DNA from: Lachnospiraceae bacterium
Lineage (GTDB): Bacteria > Bacillota > Clostridia > Lachnospirales > Lachnospiraceae
Assembly (NCBI GenBank): GCA_004558185.1
Contig: SFDP01000022.1
Span: forward strand, 1 to 64,000
Reading direction: 5' to 3'
DNA: 64,000 nucleotides
In this document: positions 1-7,528 of the stretch, in pieces
Layout of the letters: the number at the start of each line of letters is the position of its first letter
How positions within the stretch are numbered: the first letter of the stretch is position 1
Notes under the pieces: generated by a model
The model's database searches: none
Told to the model about the DNA's origin: nothing
What the model saw: only the letters and a program-made list of their open reading frames with translations
Position numbers and translations under genes: made by a program

Positions 1-96
1 CCCCACTTTTAAGCTCATATTTTGGCGGGTCTCAAGGACATTCACCCACATTTGAGCAAGCTCATGTGGGTTCAGACCTTTTGACCCTGGTATCAT
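1..96 (+). repeat. Family A inverted-repeat element, copy 1 (left end outside window)
   Basis: Positions 3-96 are identical by eye to 43580-43673 of copy 3. The right terminal repeat ends at 96 and is the reverse complement of the left end of copy 2. An internal hairpin has arms at 44-51 and 64-71. The left half lies outside the window, so its target duplication cannot be checked; the three bases after the right end are AGA. Confidence 0.8.
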
Positions 97-138
97 AGAG
101 ATTGTTGCCTGGCTCCGTTCTTGAACACCATTATACTG

Positions 139-187
139 TTTTAACAACACACAATTTGACCAATTTGCAAAATGTGTGTTGTTAAAA
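139..187. repeat. Perfect 14-bp inverted repeat in front of the ATPase gene
   Basis: The arms at 139-152 and 174-187 are perfectly complementary (TTTTAACAACACAC with its reverse complement), separated by 21 bases. A -10-like TATACT lies at 132-137, so the left arm would overlap a predicted transcription start. No T-run directly follows the right arm, so it is not a standard terminator. An operator, an RNA stem or an old element end are all possible. Confidence 0.6.
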
Positions 188-240
188 TGGATTTTTTGAG
201 ATATACTTCATATATGGATTGTCAGAAAGAGGTGTACAAT

Positions 241-1470
241 ATGGAATTGTTTTGTAGAGAACAGTATCTTTCAAAGATTAGAGGGTTTTATCATGATACC
301 GACATTATAAAAGTTATCACCGGTGTTAGGCGCTGCGGAAAATCAAGTTTGATGGAAATGATAAGAGATGAGCTTGTTAGCGAGGGTGTTATTGAAGATC
401 GTATCATATATTTAGATCTTGATTCAAGAAAGTATAGAAAAATAAAAACAGACGATGAATTTGAAGAGATAGTAGATGCGCTATCAATTTCTGATGAAAT
501 CAAGTATTTATTTGTAGATGAAATACAAAATATTCAGAACTTTGAAGAAATTATCAATGCATTTAGAAATGATGGGGACTATTCTATTTTCATTACCGGT
601 TCAAATTCATATCTGTTAAGTGGAGAGTTGGCTACAAAACTTACCGGAAGATATGTAGAATTCGAGCTATTCACTCTGAATTTCAATGAATATCTTTCCA
701 TGAAAAAATTTTATCAGAGACCTATTGATAATAATCTGAATATTGAACTGGATAAATTCCTTAGAGAAGGTGGATTTCCCCGTACAGTTAGATTTGATAC
801 AGCGGAAGAAAAGCAAGCATATACAAAATCTGTAATAGAAGAGATTTTTGAAAAAGATATTAAGAAAAGAGTTAAGGTTCGCAATGTGGAAGTTTTTGAA
901 GCGGTTAGAGGATTTGTTATTAACAACTTTGGTGCTACCATGAGTATACAAAGCCTCCAGCATTCTCTTGAGAAGGTTGGGTTATCTGTTCAACGTGCAA
1001 CCTTAAAACGTTATATAGATGCGTTGGTTGGTGCAAAGATTCTTTATCAATGTAGTCGATTTGATATGAAATCCAAAAAGGCTTTGAGTGGTGAGAAAAA
1101 GTACTATCTGGCAGATACATCATTTTATTTTGCATTTAATACTGATAACCGTATAAATTATGGACCTGCTTTGGAAAATATGGTATACCTGTATGCTCGA
1201 GGAAATAATTATACGATAAGTGTTGGCAGAATTGGGAAGCTTGAGTGTGATTTTATTCTTAGAGATACGAAGCAAAATTATTCATATGTTCAGGTGGCAT
1301 ATACTATAAATGAGAGTAAACAGACCGAAGATAGGGAATACAGAGCATTGGAAATGATTAGAGATAATTACACAAAGTATGTTGCGACAACAGATTATTT
1401 GCTTCAAAAAAGAAATGGAATAAAACACATTAATATTCTGGAATTCATGAAAGAGAGTAAGAAGTTTTAA
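241..1470 (+). CDS. AAA-family ATPase with C-terminal DUF4143 domain
   Basis: Protein of 409 aa. The start at 241 is chosen because AGAGGTG ends six bases upstream and the family usually begins just before its first helix; the frame is open upstream to 172, but that would place the start inside the inverted repeat at 139-187. Seen: a P-loop (TGVRRCGKSS) near residue 30, a Walker B (YLFVDEIQ) near residue 95, and a C-terminal part with ALENMVYLY, ECDFIL and YVQVAY that matches the nuclease-like DUF4143 fold. Known: AAA_14/DUF4143 proteins are common, often in accessory regions, and their role is poorly defined. The gene is visibly more AT-rich than its neighbours and richer in AGA and ATA codons, which with the flanking family A repeats suggests recent acquisition. 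No partner gene is seen. Confidence 0.85.
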   Translation: MELFCREQYLSKIRGFYHDTDIIKVITGVRRCGKSSLMEMIRDELVSEGVIEDRIIYLDLDSRKYRKIKTDDEFEEIVDALSISDEIKYLFVDEIQNIQNFEEIINAFRNDGDYSIFITGSNSYLLSGELATKLTGRYVEFELFTLNFNEYLSMKKFYQRPIDNNLNIELDKFLREGGFPRTVRFDTAEEKQAYTKSVIEEIFEKDIKKRVKVRNVEVFEAVRGFVINNFGATMSIQSLQHSLEKVGLSVQRATLKRYIDALVGAKILYQCSRFDMKSKKALSGEKKYYLADTSFYFAFNTDNRINYGPALENMVYLYARGNNYTISVGRIGKLECDFILRDTKQNYSYVQVAYTINESKQTEDREYRALEMIRDNYTKYVATTDYLLQKRNGIKHINILEFMKESKKF

Positions 1471-1878
1471 GCGAATACCAAAGACGGGAAGTAGATTAAA
1501 GGCTCACAGCATAAGATGAAGCTGGAATTTCCGAAAAAGAAAAAATAAAACATAGATTGATTTCAGCAAAGCTGAAAAAGAGAAGATTGCAGCGACGGAG
1601 GATGTGCTTTCCATATCTGAACGGTTACTGTCCAAATCTTGTTATTATATATGGATTTGCATAATAAGCGATAATACGGAAAATGTGGTTGATTATGGAG
1701 GAAAAGCAGGCCATCGCCGTATTAGGCGCAGGAAGCATCACCAAAATAGAGCGTTATTCATGGCAACGGAATGCCAGTATGATAACAACACATATTTTGG
1801 TATCGGCATCAGGAATTGAGACCACAAAATGCTTGTAGTTTCTTGCAAAACAATGTACAATGCTATAGATTAAATTAA
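1471..1878. other. Non-coding stretch with decayed coding sequence
   Basis: About 400 bases between the ATPase gene and repeat copy 2. Frames are broken by stops (for example TAG at 1553-1555). The only recognisable content is the hemZ-like fragment described separately. A weak promoter-like TTGCAA/TATAGA arrangement lies near 1850-1870 with poor spacing. No RNA gene was recognised. Confidence 0.5.
1562..1838 (+). pseudogene. Probable decayed 3' fragment of hemZ-like radical-SAM coproporphyrinogen dehydrogenase
   Basis: Frame 3 from 1683 reads MEEKQAIAVLGAGSITK and then IER, resembling the conserved C-terminal stretch of HemZ proteins; a neighbouring frame just before contains TENV, which resembles the segment upstream of it in the family. 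The pieces are in different frames and are followed by unrelated sequence to a stop at 1836-1838, so no product is expected. From knowledge of Clostridia, hemZ commonly precedes hisS, exactly where this fragment lies. Recognition is by memory of the family, not by alignment, so confidence is moderate. The open frame 1604-1819 is judged not to be a gene. Confidence 0.4.
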
Positions 1879-2043
1879 ATGATACCAGGGTCAAAAGCCC
1901 CTAACTATGATACCTACGGATTGTTACGTACTTCGTACTCCCACAATCCTGCAAAATATTCGCATATCGTGGTGCTTCTCAAGGACATTCACCCACATTT
2001 GAGCAAGCTCATGTGGGTTCAGACCTTTTGCCCCTGGTATCAT
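1879..2043 (+). repeat. Family A inverted-repeat element, copy 2 (165 bp)
   Basis: Terminal inverted repeats of about 19-20 bases (ATGATACCAGGGTCAAAAG at the left; its reverse complement with one mismatch at 2025-2043). The element is flanked by TAA at 1876-1878 and 2044-2046, a 3 bp target duplication. Internal hairpins: arms 1918-1924 with 1943-1949, and 1991-1998 with 2011-2018. It matches copy 3 except for a 22 bp internal deletion. It ends 43 bases before the hisS start, so any hisS promoter lies inside or upstream of it. Confidence 0.85.
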
Positions 2044-2086
2044 TAAATAGTGATAAAAAGGAAAATAAGGTGCAGGAGGAAAGAAG

Positions 2087-3343
2087 ATGGCATTAAGCAA
2101 AAAGCCGGTTACCGGAATGAAGGATATACTGCCGGCAGAGATGCAGATTCGTGATTATGTAATCGGTGTAATCAAGGAAACATATGCGCAGTTTGGCTTC
2201 ACCGGTATTGAAACTCCCTGCGTGGAAAATATTGCCAATCTGAGCAATAAGCAGGGTGGAGAAAATGAAAAATTGATTTTCAGGATTTTGAAACGAGGCG
2301 AAAAGCTGAACCTGGAGAAGGCAGAAACAGAGGCCGATCTGGTGGATGGAGGGCTTCGCTACGATTTAACCGTTCCTTTGGTTCGTTTTTACTCCAATAA
2401 TGGTGCCAATCTTCCTTCTCCCTTTAAGGCTTTGCAGATTGGCCCGGTATGGCGGGCAGACAGACCACAGAGAGGAAGATACCGTCAGTTCTATCAATGC
2501 GACATCGATATTTTGGGAGAGCCTTCCAATCTGGCAGAGATTGAATTGATCCTGGCCACCACCACAACTCTGGGAAAGCTGGGATTTAAAGGCTTTGAAA
2601 TCCGAATCAACGAAAGAAGAATCCTGAAGGCCATGGCTGCCTACAGTGGTTTTGCCGAGGAGAGCTATGATCTGGTATTCATCACGCTGGATAAAATGGA
2701 CAAGATCGGTTTGGAAGGCGTGGAGAAGGAATTAAAGGAATCCGGCTTTGAAGCCGGGGCAGTAGAGAAGTATCTTGGATTGTTTAAAGGCATGGAGGCG
2801 GCTGAGGACAGCTTTGGGTGGCTGTTAGGAGAAATCGGGGCTTACCTGGAGGAAGGGATCGGAGAGAATTTAAAGGAAATCATCACCAGCGTAGAAGCAG
2901 TAAAACAGGCAGATTTTAAGATGGTGTTTGACCCCACTCTGGTGCGGGGAATGTCCTATTATACGGGAACCATTTTTGAAATTGCCATTCCTGAATTTGG
3001 CGGAAGCTGCGGCGGCGGCGGAAGATATGACAAGATGGTGGGCAATTTTACCGGAAAAGACACTCCTGCCTGTGGATTTTCCATCGGCTTTGAGCGCATC
3101 GTTCTGCTTCTTTTGGAAAATGGCTTTCAGATTCCCGGAGCCGGTAAAAGATACGTTTATCTGGTAGAGAAGGGAATGCCGGCTGACAGGCTCTGTGAAA
3201 TTATGCGTGAGGCACAGCAGGCCAGGGAAAAAGGAGAGCAGGTGCTGGTTGCCCGAATGAATAAGAACAAAAAGTTCCAGAAGGAGCAGCTTACCCAGGA
3301 AGGGTATGAAGAATTCAGGGAGTTTTACTGTAATCCCCTGTAA
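2087..3343 (+). CDS. hisS: Histidyl-tRNA synthetase
   Basis: Protein of 418 aa, a usual length for HisRS; charges tRNA-His with histidine in the cytoplasm. Class II motifs are visible: motif 2 around GPVWRADRPQRGRYRQF (residues about 122-138), the HisRS-specific LVRGMSYYTG near residue 285, SCGGGGRYD, and motif 3 CGFSIGFERI near residue 328. The C-terminal anticodon-binding domain follows but lacks the classic ending and is somewhat short. AGGAGG lies nine bases before the ATG. It is followed by aspS after 56 bases, the normal clostridial pair. The upstream region has been remodelled by the repeat insertion, so the native promoter may have been displaced. Confidence 0.96.
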   Translation: MALSKKPVTGMKDILPAEMQIRDYVIGVIKETYAQFGFTGIETPCVENIANLSNKQGGENEKLIFRILKRGEKLNLEKAETEADLVDGGLRYDLTVPLVRFYSNNGANLPSPFKALQIGPVWRADRPQRGRYRQFYQCDIDILGEPSNLAEIELILATTTTLGKLGFKGFEIRINERRILKAMAAYSGFAEESYDLVFITLDKMDKIGLEGVEKELKESGFEAGAVEKYLGLFKGMEAAEDSFGWLLGEIGAYLEEGIGENLKEIITSVEAVKQADFKMVFDPTLVRGMSYYTGTIFEIAIPEFGGSCGGGGRYDKMVGNFTGKDTPACGFSIGFERIVLLLLENGFQIPGAGKRYVYLVEKGMPADRLCEIMREAQQAREKGEQVLVARMNKNKKFQKEQLTQEGYEEFREFYCNPL

Positions 3344-3399
3344 GAAAATAATACAGTCAAAGGGCAAAATGCCCAAAAGACCGATAAGTGGAGGATATT

Positions 3400-5196
3400 A
3401 TGGCTGAATCGATGAAAGGCTTAAAGAGGACTCACCGCTGTACGGAGGTTTCCACTGCCAATGTGGGACAGGTGGTTACGGTAATGGGCTGGGTACAGAA
3501 GCAGAGAAATAAGGGCGGAATCATTTTTGTGGACCTGCGTGACCGCTCAGGACTTTTACAGATTATTTTTGAGGAAAGTGATATTCAGGCAGAAGGCATG
3601 GAAAAGGCGGAGAAGCTGAGGAGTGAATTCGTCATTGCCGTAGTTGGAAGAGTGGAAAAACGCTCCGGTGCCGTGAATGAAAATCTGGAAACTGGAGACA
3701 TTGAAATCAGGGCTACCCAGCTTAGAATTCTGTCTGAGGCAGAAACGCCCCCTTTTCCCATTGAAGCAGATTCCAAGACGAAAGAAGAGCTTCGGTTAAA
3801 ATACCGTTATCTGGATTTACGGCGACCCGATTTACAGGGAAAACTGATGCTAAGAAGTAAAATTGCGGCAAAAATCCGTTCCTTTTTAACTGATGAGGGC
3901 TTTTTGGAAATAGAGACGCCTATCCTGCAGAAATCCACGCCGGAGGGAGCAAGGGATTATCTGGTGCCCAGCCGGGTTCATCCGGGCAGCTTCTATGCCC
4001 TGCCGCAATCTCCTCAGCTTTTTAAGCAGCTATTGATGTGTGCAGGATATGACAGGTATTTCCAGATTGCAAAATGCTTTCGTGATGAGGATTTACGGGC
4101 AGACAGGCAGCCGGAATTTACCCAGGTGGATATGGAGCTGTCCTTCGTGGATGTAGAGGATGTGATCGAGGTAAATGAACGTCTGCTCCAATACGTCTGC
4201 AGAGAGGCCATTGGTCTTGAGGTAAGTCTTCCTATTCCCAGGATGACCTGGCAGGAGGCTATGGACCGGTATGGCTCCGATAAGCCGGATACCCGTTTTG
4301 GTATGGAGCTTACGGATGTATCCCAGGCGGTGAAGGGCTGTGGCTTCGGAGTCTTCACGTCTGCTTTGGAAAATGGCGGTTCTGTCCGTGGGATCAATGC
4401 AAAAGGACAGGCAGAAATGCCTCGCAAGAAGATCGATGCTCTGGTGGATTTTGCTAAGGGATATGGAGCCAGAGGGCTGGCTTATCTGGCTGTACTGCCG
4501 GATGGCAGCTTTAAATCTTCTTTTGCTAAATTTATGACCGAAGACGAGTTGAAGGCTCTGGTGGAGGCTATGGCAGGGGAACCCGGAGATTTATTGCTGT
4601 TTGCCGCAGATAAGAATAGAATCGTCTACAATGTTCTGGGAGCCCTTCGTCTGGAGGTGGCCGCACAGATGAACATTATTGATGAAAATAAGTTCAATTT
4701 CCTTTGGATTACCGAGTTTCCTCTTTTGGAATGGGATGAGGAGGAAAACCGTTATACGGCTATGCATCATCCCTTCACTATGCCCATGGACGAGGATTTG
4801 GCACTTTTGGATACGGACCCGGGAAAGGTTCGTGCCAAGGCCTATGATATTGTGTTAAATGGAACGGAACTGGGCGGCGGAAGTGTGCGAATTTTCCAAA
4901 GTGAGGTTCAGGAAAAAATGTTTCAGGTGTTGGGCTTTAGTAAGGAAGAAGCCTATAATCGCTTTGGCTTCTTACTGAATGCCTTTAAATATGGAGTGCC
5001 GCCTCATGCGGGACTGGCCTATGGACTGGATCGACTGGTAATGCTTTTGGTTAAGGCGGACAGCATTCGTGAGGTGATTGCCTTCCCTAAGGTGAAGGAT
5101 GCCTCCTGCCTGATGACCAATGCGCCGGATGTGGTGGATGAGAAGCAGTTGGAGGAGCTGTTTATTCAGATAGCCATGGCAGAAGAGACAGAGTAA
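3400..5196 (+). CDS. aspS: Aspartyl-tRNA synthetase (bacterial type)
   Basis: Protein of 598 aa. ATG at 3400 is preferred over an in-frame GTG at 3388 because GGAGG (3390-3394) sits five bases before it and overlaps the GTG. Seen: N-terminal OB-fold anticodon-binding domain (VMGWVQKQRNKGG), class II core with QSPQLFKQLLM, FRDEDLRADRQPEFTQVD (motif 2), a GAD insertion domain around residues 290-420, and GLAYGLDRLVMLL (motif 3) near residue 555. The GAD domain marks the bacterial AspRS type, which in many clostridia can also serve tRNA-Asn; whether it is non-discriminating here cannot be told. Co-directional with hisS and followed by a strong terminator. Confidence 0.97.
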   Translation: MAESMKGLKRTHRCTEVSTANVGQVVTVMGWVQKQRNKGGIIFVDLRDRSGLLQIIFEESDIQAEGMEKAEKLRSEFVIAVVGRVEKRSGAVNENLETGDIEIRATQLRILSEAETPPFPIEADSKTKEELRLKYRYLDLRRPDLQGKLMLRSKIAAKIRSFLTDEGFLEIETPILQKSTPEGARDYLVPSRVHPGSFYALPQSPQLFKQLLMCAGYDRYFQIAKCFRDEDLRADRQPEFTQVDMELSFVDVEDVIEVNERLLQYVCREAIGLEVSLPIPRMTWQEAMDRYGSDKPDTRFGMELTDVSQAVKGCGFGVFTSALENGGSVRGINAKGQAEMPRKKIDALVDFAKGYGARGLAYLAVLPDGSFKSSFAKFMTEDELKALVEAMAGEPGDLLLFAADKNRIVYNVLGALRLEVAAQMNIIDENKFNFLWITEFPLLEWDEEENRYTAMHHPFTMPMDEDLALLDTDPGKVRAKAYDIVLNGTELGGGSVRIFQSEVQEKMFQVLGFSKEEAYNRFGFLLNAFKYGVPPHAGLAYGLDRLVMLLVKADSIREVIAFPKVKDASCLMTNAPDVVDEKQLEELFIQIAMAEETE

Positions 5197-5220
5197 CGGA
5201 TTAAAGCGGGGGTGAAAAAA

Positions 5221-5260
5221 GGAAAATACAGGGTAAAATTTACCGGTATTTTCCTTTTGC
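5221..5260 (+). terminator. Intrinsic terminator after aspS
   Basis: GGAAAATAC (5221-5229) pairs with GTATTTTCC (5246-5254); the inner bases GGTAAAATTTACC also self-pair, and TTTT follows. Ends the hisS-aspS unit. Confidence 0.85.
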
Positions 5261-5287
5261 TTTAACGGGCTGATGACTGACTTTGGG

Positions 5288-5316
5288 TTGACAATTTCAG
5301 ATATAGTTGCTATGAT
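5288..5316 (+). promoter_or_regulatory. Sigma-A promoter of ptsI
   Basis: TTGACA at 5288-5293, 17-base spacer, TATGAT at 5311-5316. The predicted start near 5323 gives a leader of about 170 bases before ptsI. Within the leader, TTGGG (near 5338) can pair with CCCAA (near 5364); no known riboswitch is recognised. Confidence 0.8.
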
Positions 5317-5491
5317 TATTGAAGATGGTTACTAATTTTGGGGGATAATTTTTGTATAATTTGCCCAAGGAAAATGAATACTACTGGGAGGGGAGTTACC
5401 AAATGATATAAGTTAATCTGCCATATACAGGATTGATTTATAGCGTTTGGTTTTTTTATACGACCAATTCGGCAGAAAAGAGGATGAGCAG

Positions 5492-7108
5492 ATGGAAAAA
5501 TTTCAAGGAAAAAGCGTATTGTCAGGTGTGGCCATCGGTAAGCTTTATATTTTCAAAAAGCAGGAATACACCCTGGTAAAAGAAACAGTCACTGATGTGG
5601 AAAAAGAGAAGGAAAGATTTCGAGGAGCCTGTGAGAAGGCGAAAGAACAGCTTTCCAGGCTGTACGATAAGGCTCTTAATGATGTAGGTGAAGAGCAGGC
5701 AATGATTTTTGATGTGCATAAGATGATGCTGGAGGATCTGGACTATCTGGAAGCGGTGGAATCCATGATTGAGGAACAGAAGGTGAATGCGGAGTATGCC
5801 ACTAATGCTACCGGAGAGAGCTTTGCCGAAGTCTTTGCCAATATGGATGACGATTATTTTAAGGCAAGAAGCGCAGATGTAATGGATATTTCCAAGCGTG
5901 TTATACGGGTGCTGGCAGGAGTAAAGGAGGGAGGCATCGATTCTGATGAGCCGGTGATCATTGTGGCCGATGATCTGACTCCCAGCGAGACGATCCAGAT
6001 GGACAAGTCTAAGATTCTTGCTTTTGTTACCCGCTTCGGCTCCCAGAATTCCCATACTGCAATTCTGGCAAGAAGCATGAATCTGCCGTCTCTGATTAAT
6101 ACGGATATTCAGCTTTTGGATGAATATGATGGCCAGTTGGCTGTAGTAGACAGCTTTAACAATACGTTGATTTTGAGCCCGGATGAGGAAACCCTGGCAG
6201 CTAAGGAGAAGGCACTGGCCAAGTGGAGAGCAGATCTGGCACAGCTAGAGGAGCTTAAGGGCAAGGAAAATGAAACCAGAGACGGGCGTAAGATTAATAT
6301 TTATGCCAATATCGGCAATGCAGAGGACTTACCCAAGGTACTGGCCAGCGATGCCGGAGGAATCGGTCTGTTCAGGAGTGAATTCGTGTATCTGGGCAGT
6401 CAGGATTATCCCACAGAGGAAGAACAGTATAAGGCTTATAAGGAAGTAGTAGAGGGCATGGGCGGCAAAAAGGTGATTATTCGTACTCTGGATATCGGTG
6501 CCGATAAGCAGACCTATTATTTCCATTTGAATCATGAGGAAAACCCGGCTATGGGACTTCGGGCCATTCGTATCTGTCTGGAAAGGATCGATGTATTTAA
6601 GACCCAGCTTCGGGCGATTTATCGGGCTTCTGCCTTTGGAACCTGTTCGATTATGTTTCCTATGATCATTTCCGTATGGGAGATTCAGCGTATCAAGGAG
6701 ATCGTGGAGGAAGTCAAAAAGGAGCTGGCTGATGAAGGGCTTGCCTATGGTGAGGTTGAGCTGGGTATTATGATTGAGACACCGGCGGCAGTAATGATGT
6801 CTGATGAGTTGGCCAAAGAGGTGGATTTTTTCAGTATCGGAACCAATGATCTGACCCAGTATACACTGGCCATTGACCGTCAGAATGAATGCTTGGAAAC
6901 CTTCTATGACTCTCATCATCCGGCAGTCTTAAGAATGATTCAGATGACCATTGATAATGGGCATAAGAACGGCATATGGGTAGGCATCTGTGGAGAATTG
7001 GCAAGTGATCTTACTCTGACGGAGAGGTTTATTGATATGGGAATTGACGAGCTATCTGTTTCTCCCACCTATGTACTGCCTCTTCGTAAGAGAGTCAGGG
7101 AGATTTAA
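5492..7108 (+). CDS. ptsI: Phosphoenolpyruvate-protein phosphotransferase (PTS enzyme I)
   Basis: Protein of 538 aa starting at ATG 5492, preceded by AGAGGA with good spacing; the frame is open upstream to 5447 without a better site. Enzyme I takes phosphate from PEP and passes it to HPr in the cytoplasm. Seen: HPr-binding helical domain (about 30-140), the phospho-His segment GSQNSHTAILARS with His188, and the C-terminal PEP-binding TIM barrel with GLFRSEF, IRTLDIGADK, the ERIDVFKTQLRAIYRAS stretch and GTNDLTQYTLAIDR. Length is slightly below the usual 570. It is transcribed before ptsH, the reverse of the common ptsH-ptsI order, with a 151-base structured gap. Confidence 0.96.
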   Translation: MEKFQGKSVLSGVAIGKLYIFKKQEYTLVKETVTDVEKEKERFRGACEKAKEQLSRLYDKALNDVGEEQAMIFDVHKMMLEDLDYLEAVESMIEEQKVNAEYATNATGESFAEVFANMDDDYFKARSADVMDISKRVIRVLAGVKEGGIDSDEPVIIVADDLTPSETIQMDKSKILAFVTRFGSQNSHTAILARSMNLPSLINTDIQLLDEYDGQLAVVDSFNNTLILSPDEETLAAKEKALAKWRADLAQLEELKGKENETRDGRKINIYANIGNAEDLPKVLASDAGGIGLFRSEFVYLGSQDYPTEEEQYKAYKEVVEGMGGKKVIIRTLDIGADKQTYYFHLNHEENPAMGLRAIRICLERIDVFKTQLRAIYRASAFGTCSIMFPMIISVWEIQRIKEIVEEVKKELADEGLAYGEVELGIMIETPAAVMMSDELAKEVDFFSIGTNDLTQYTLAIDRQNECLETFYDSHHPAVLRMIQMTIDNGHKNGIWVGICGELASDLTLTERFIDMGIDELSVSPTYVLPLRKRVREI

Positions 7109-7147
7109 TCCGGCAATACCGGACTTACGGAGCAGGGAGACTGCTCC
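7109..7147 (+). other. Two tandem RNA hairpins between ptsI and ptsH
   Basis: TCCGG (7109-7113) pairs with CCGGA (7119-7123), and GGAGCAG (7129-7135) pairs with CTGCTCC (7141-7147). No T-run follows, so these are more like mRNA processing or stability structures than terminators. Position suggests separate control of HPr level relative to enzyme I; this is inference. Confidence 0.45.
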
Positions 7148-7259
7148 CGTGAAAATAATAGCTGCTAAGAAAGCTGTGCATGAAGAAGTCGAAATACCTT
7201 TTGATGATTCAATCATCTGGTAAATATTTAATTAGGTGTAAAACCGGAATGGAGGCAAA

Positions 7260-7517
7260 ATGACAAAATTTACTTATGTAGTGACAGACGAGGTGGGAAT
7301 TCATGGAAGACCTGCAGGGGTCATGGTAAAAAAATGCTGTGAGTATAAGAGCAACATTACCATTTCCTGTAAAGGTAAGAATGCAGACGCAAAAAGGATT
7401 ATGGGTGTGATGTCTCTGGGAGCCAAAAAAGGTGATACTGTAGAGGTGACTATTGAGGGTGTCGATGAAGCAGCGGTAAAGGCTGATTTGGAAAAATTCT
7501 TTAAAGAAAACTTCTAG
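7260..7517 (+). CDS. ptsH: HPr-type phosphocarrier protein with Arg46
   Basis: Protein of 85 aa, usual HPr length. GGAGG lies four bases before the ATG. The phospho-acceptor His15 is present in EVGIHGRPAG, so it can act as the PTS phosphocarrier between enzyme I and sugar-specific IIA units. The regulatory site that in Firmicutes HPr is Ser46 (KSIMGVMSLG) reads KRIMGVMSLG here: residue 46 is Arg. Known: HPr kinase phosphorylates Ser46 to make HPr a CcpA co-effector. Inference: this protein cannot take part in that form of catabolite control, although the rest of the local motif is kept. Lies between ptsI and nagB with 11 bases to nagB. Confidence 0.92.
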   Translation: MTKFTYVVTDEVGIHGRPAGVMVKKCCEYKSNITISCKGKNADAKRIMGVMSLGAKKGDTVEVTIEGVDEAAVKADLEKFFKENF

Positions 7518-7528
7518 AGGTGAGAGCT

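Noticed and set aside
1604..1819. Open frame of 71 codons downstream of the ATPase gene
   Set aside because: GTG start without a binding site, composition unlike a protein (runs of Arg and His); the hemZ-like similarity lies in another frame.
3388..3400. GTG start for aspS at 3388
   Set aside because: The GTG overlaps the GGAGG that serves ATG 3400.
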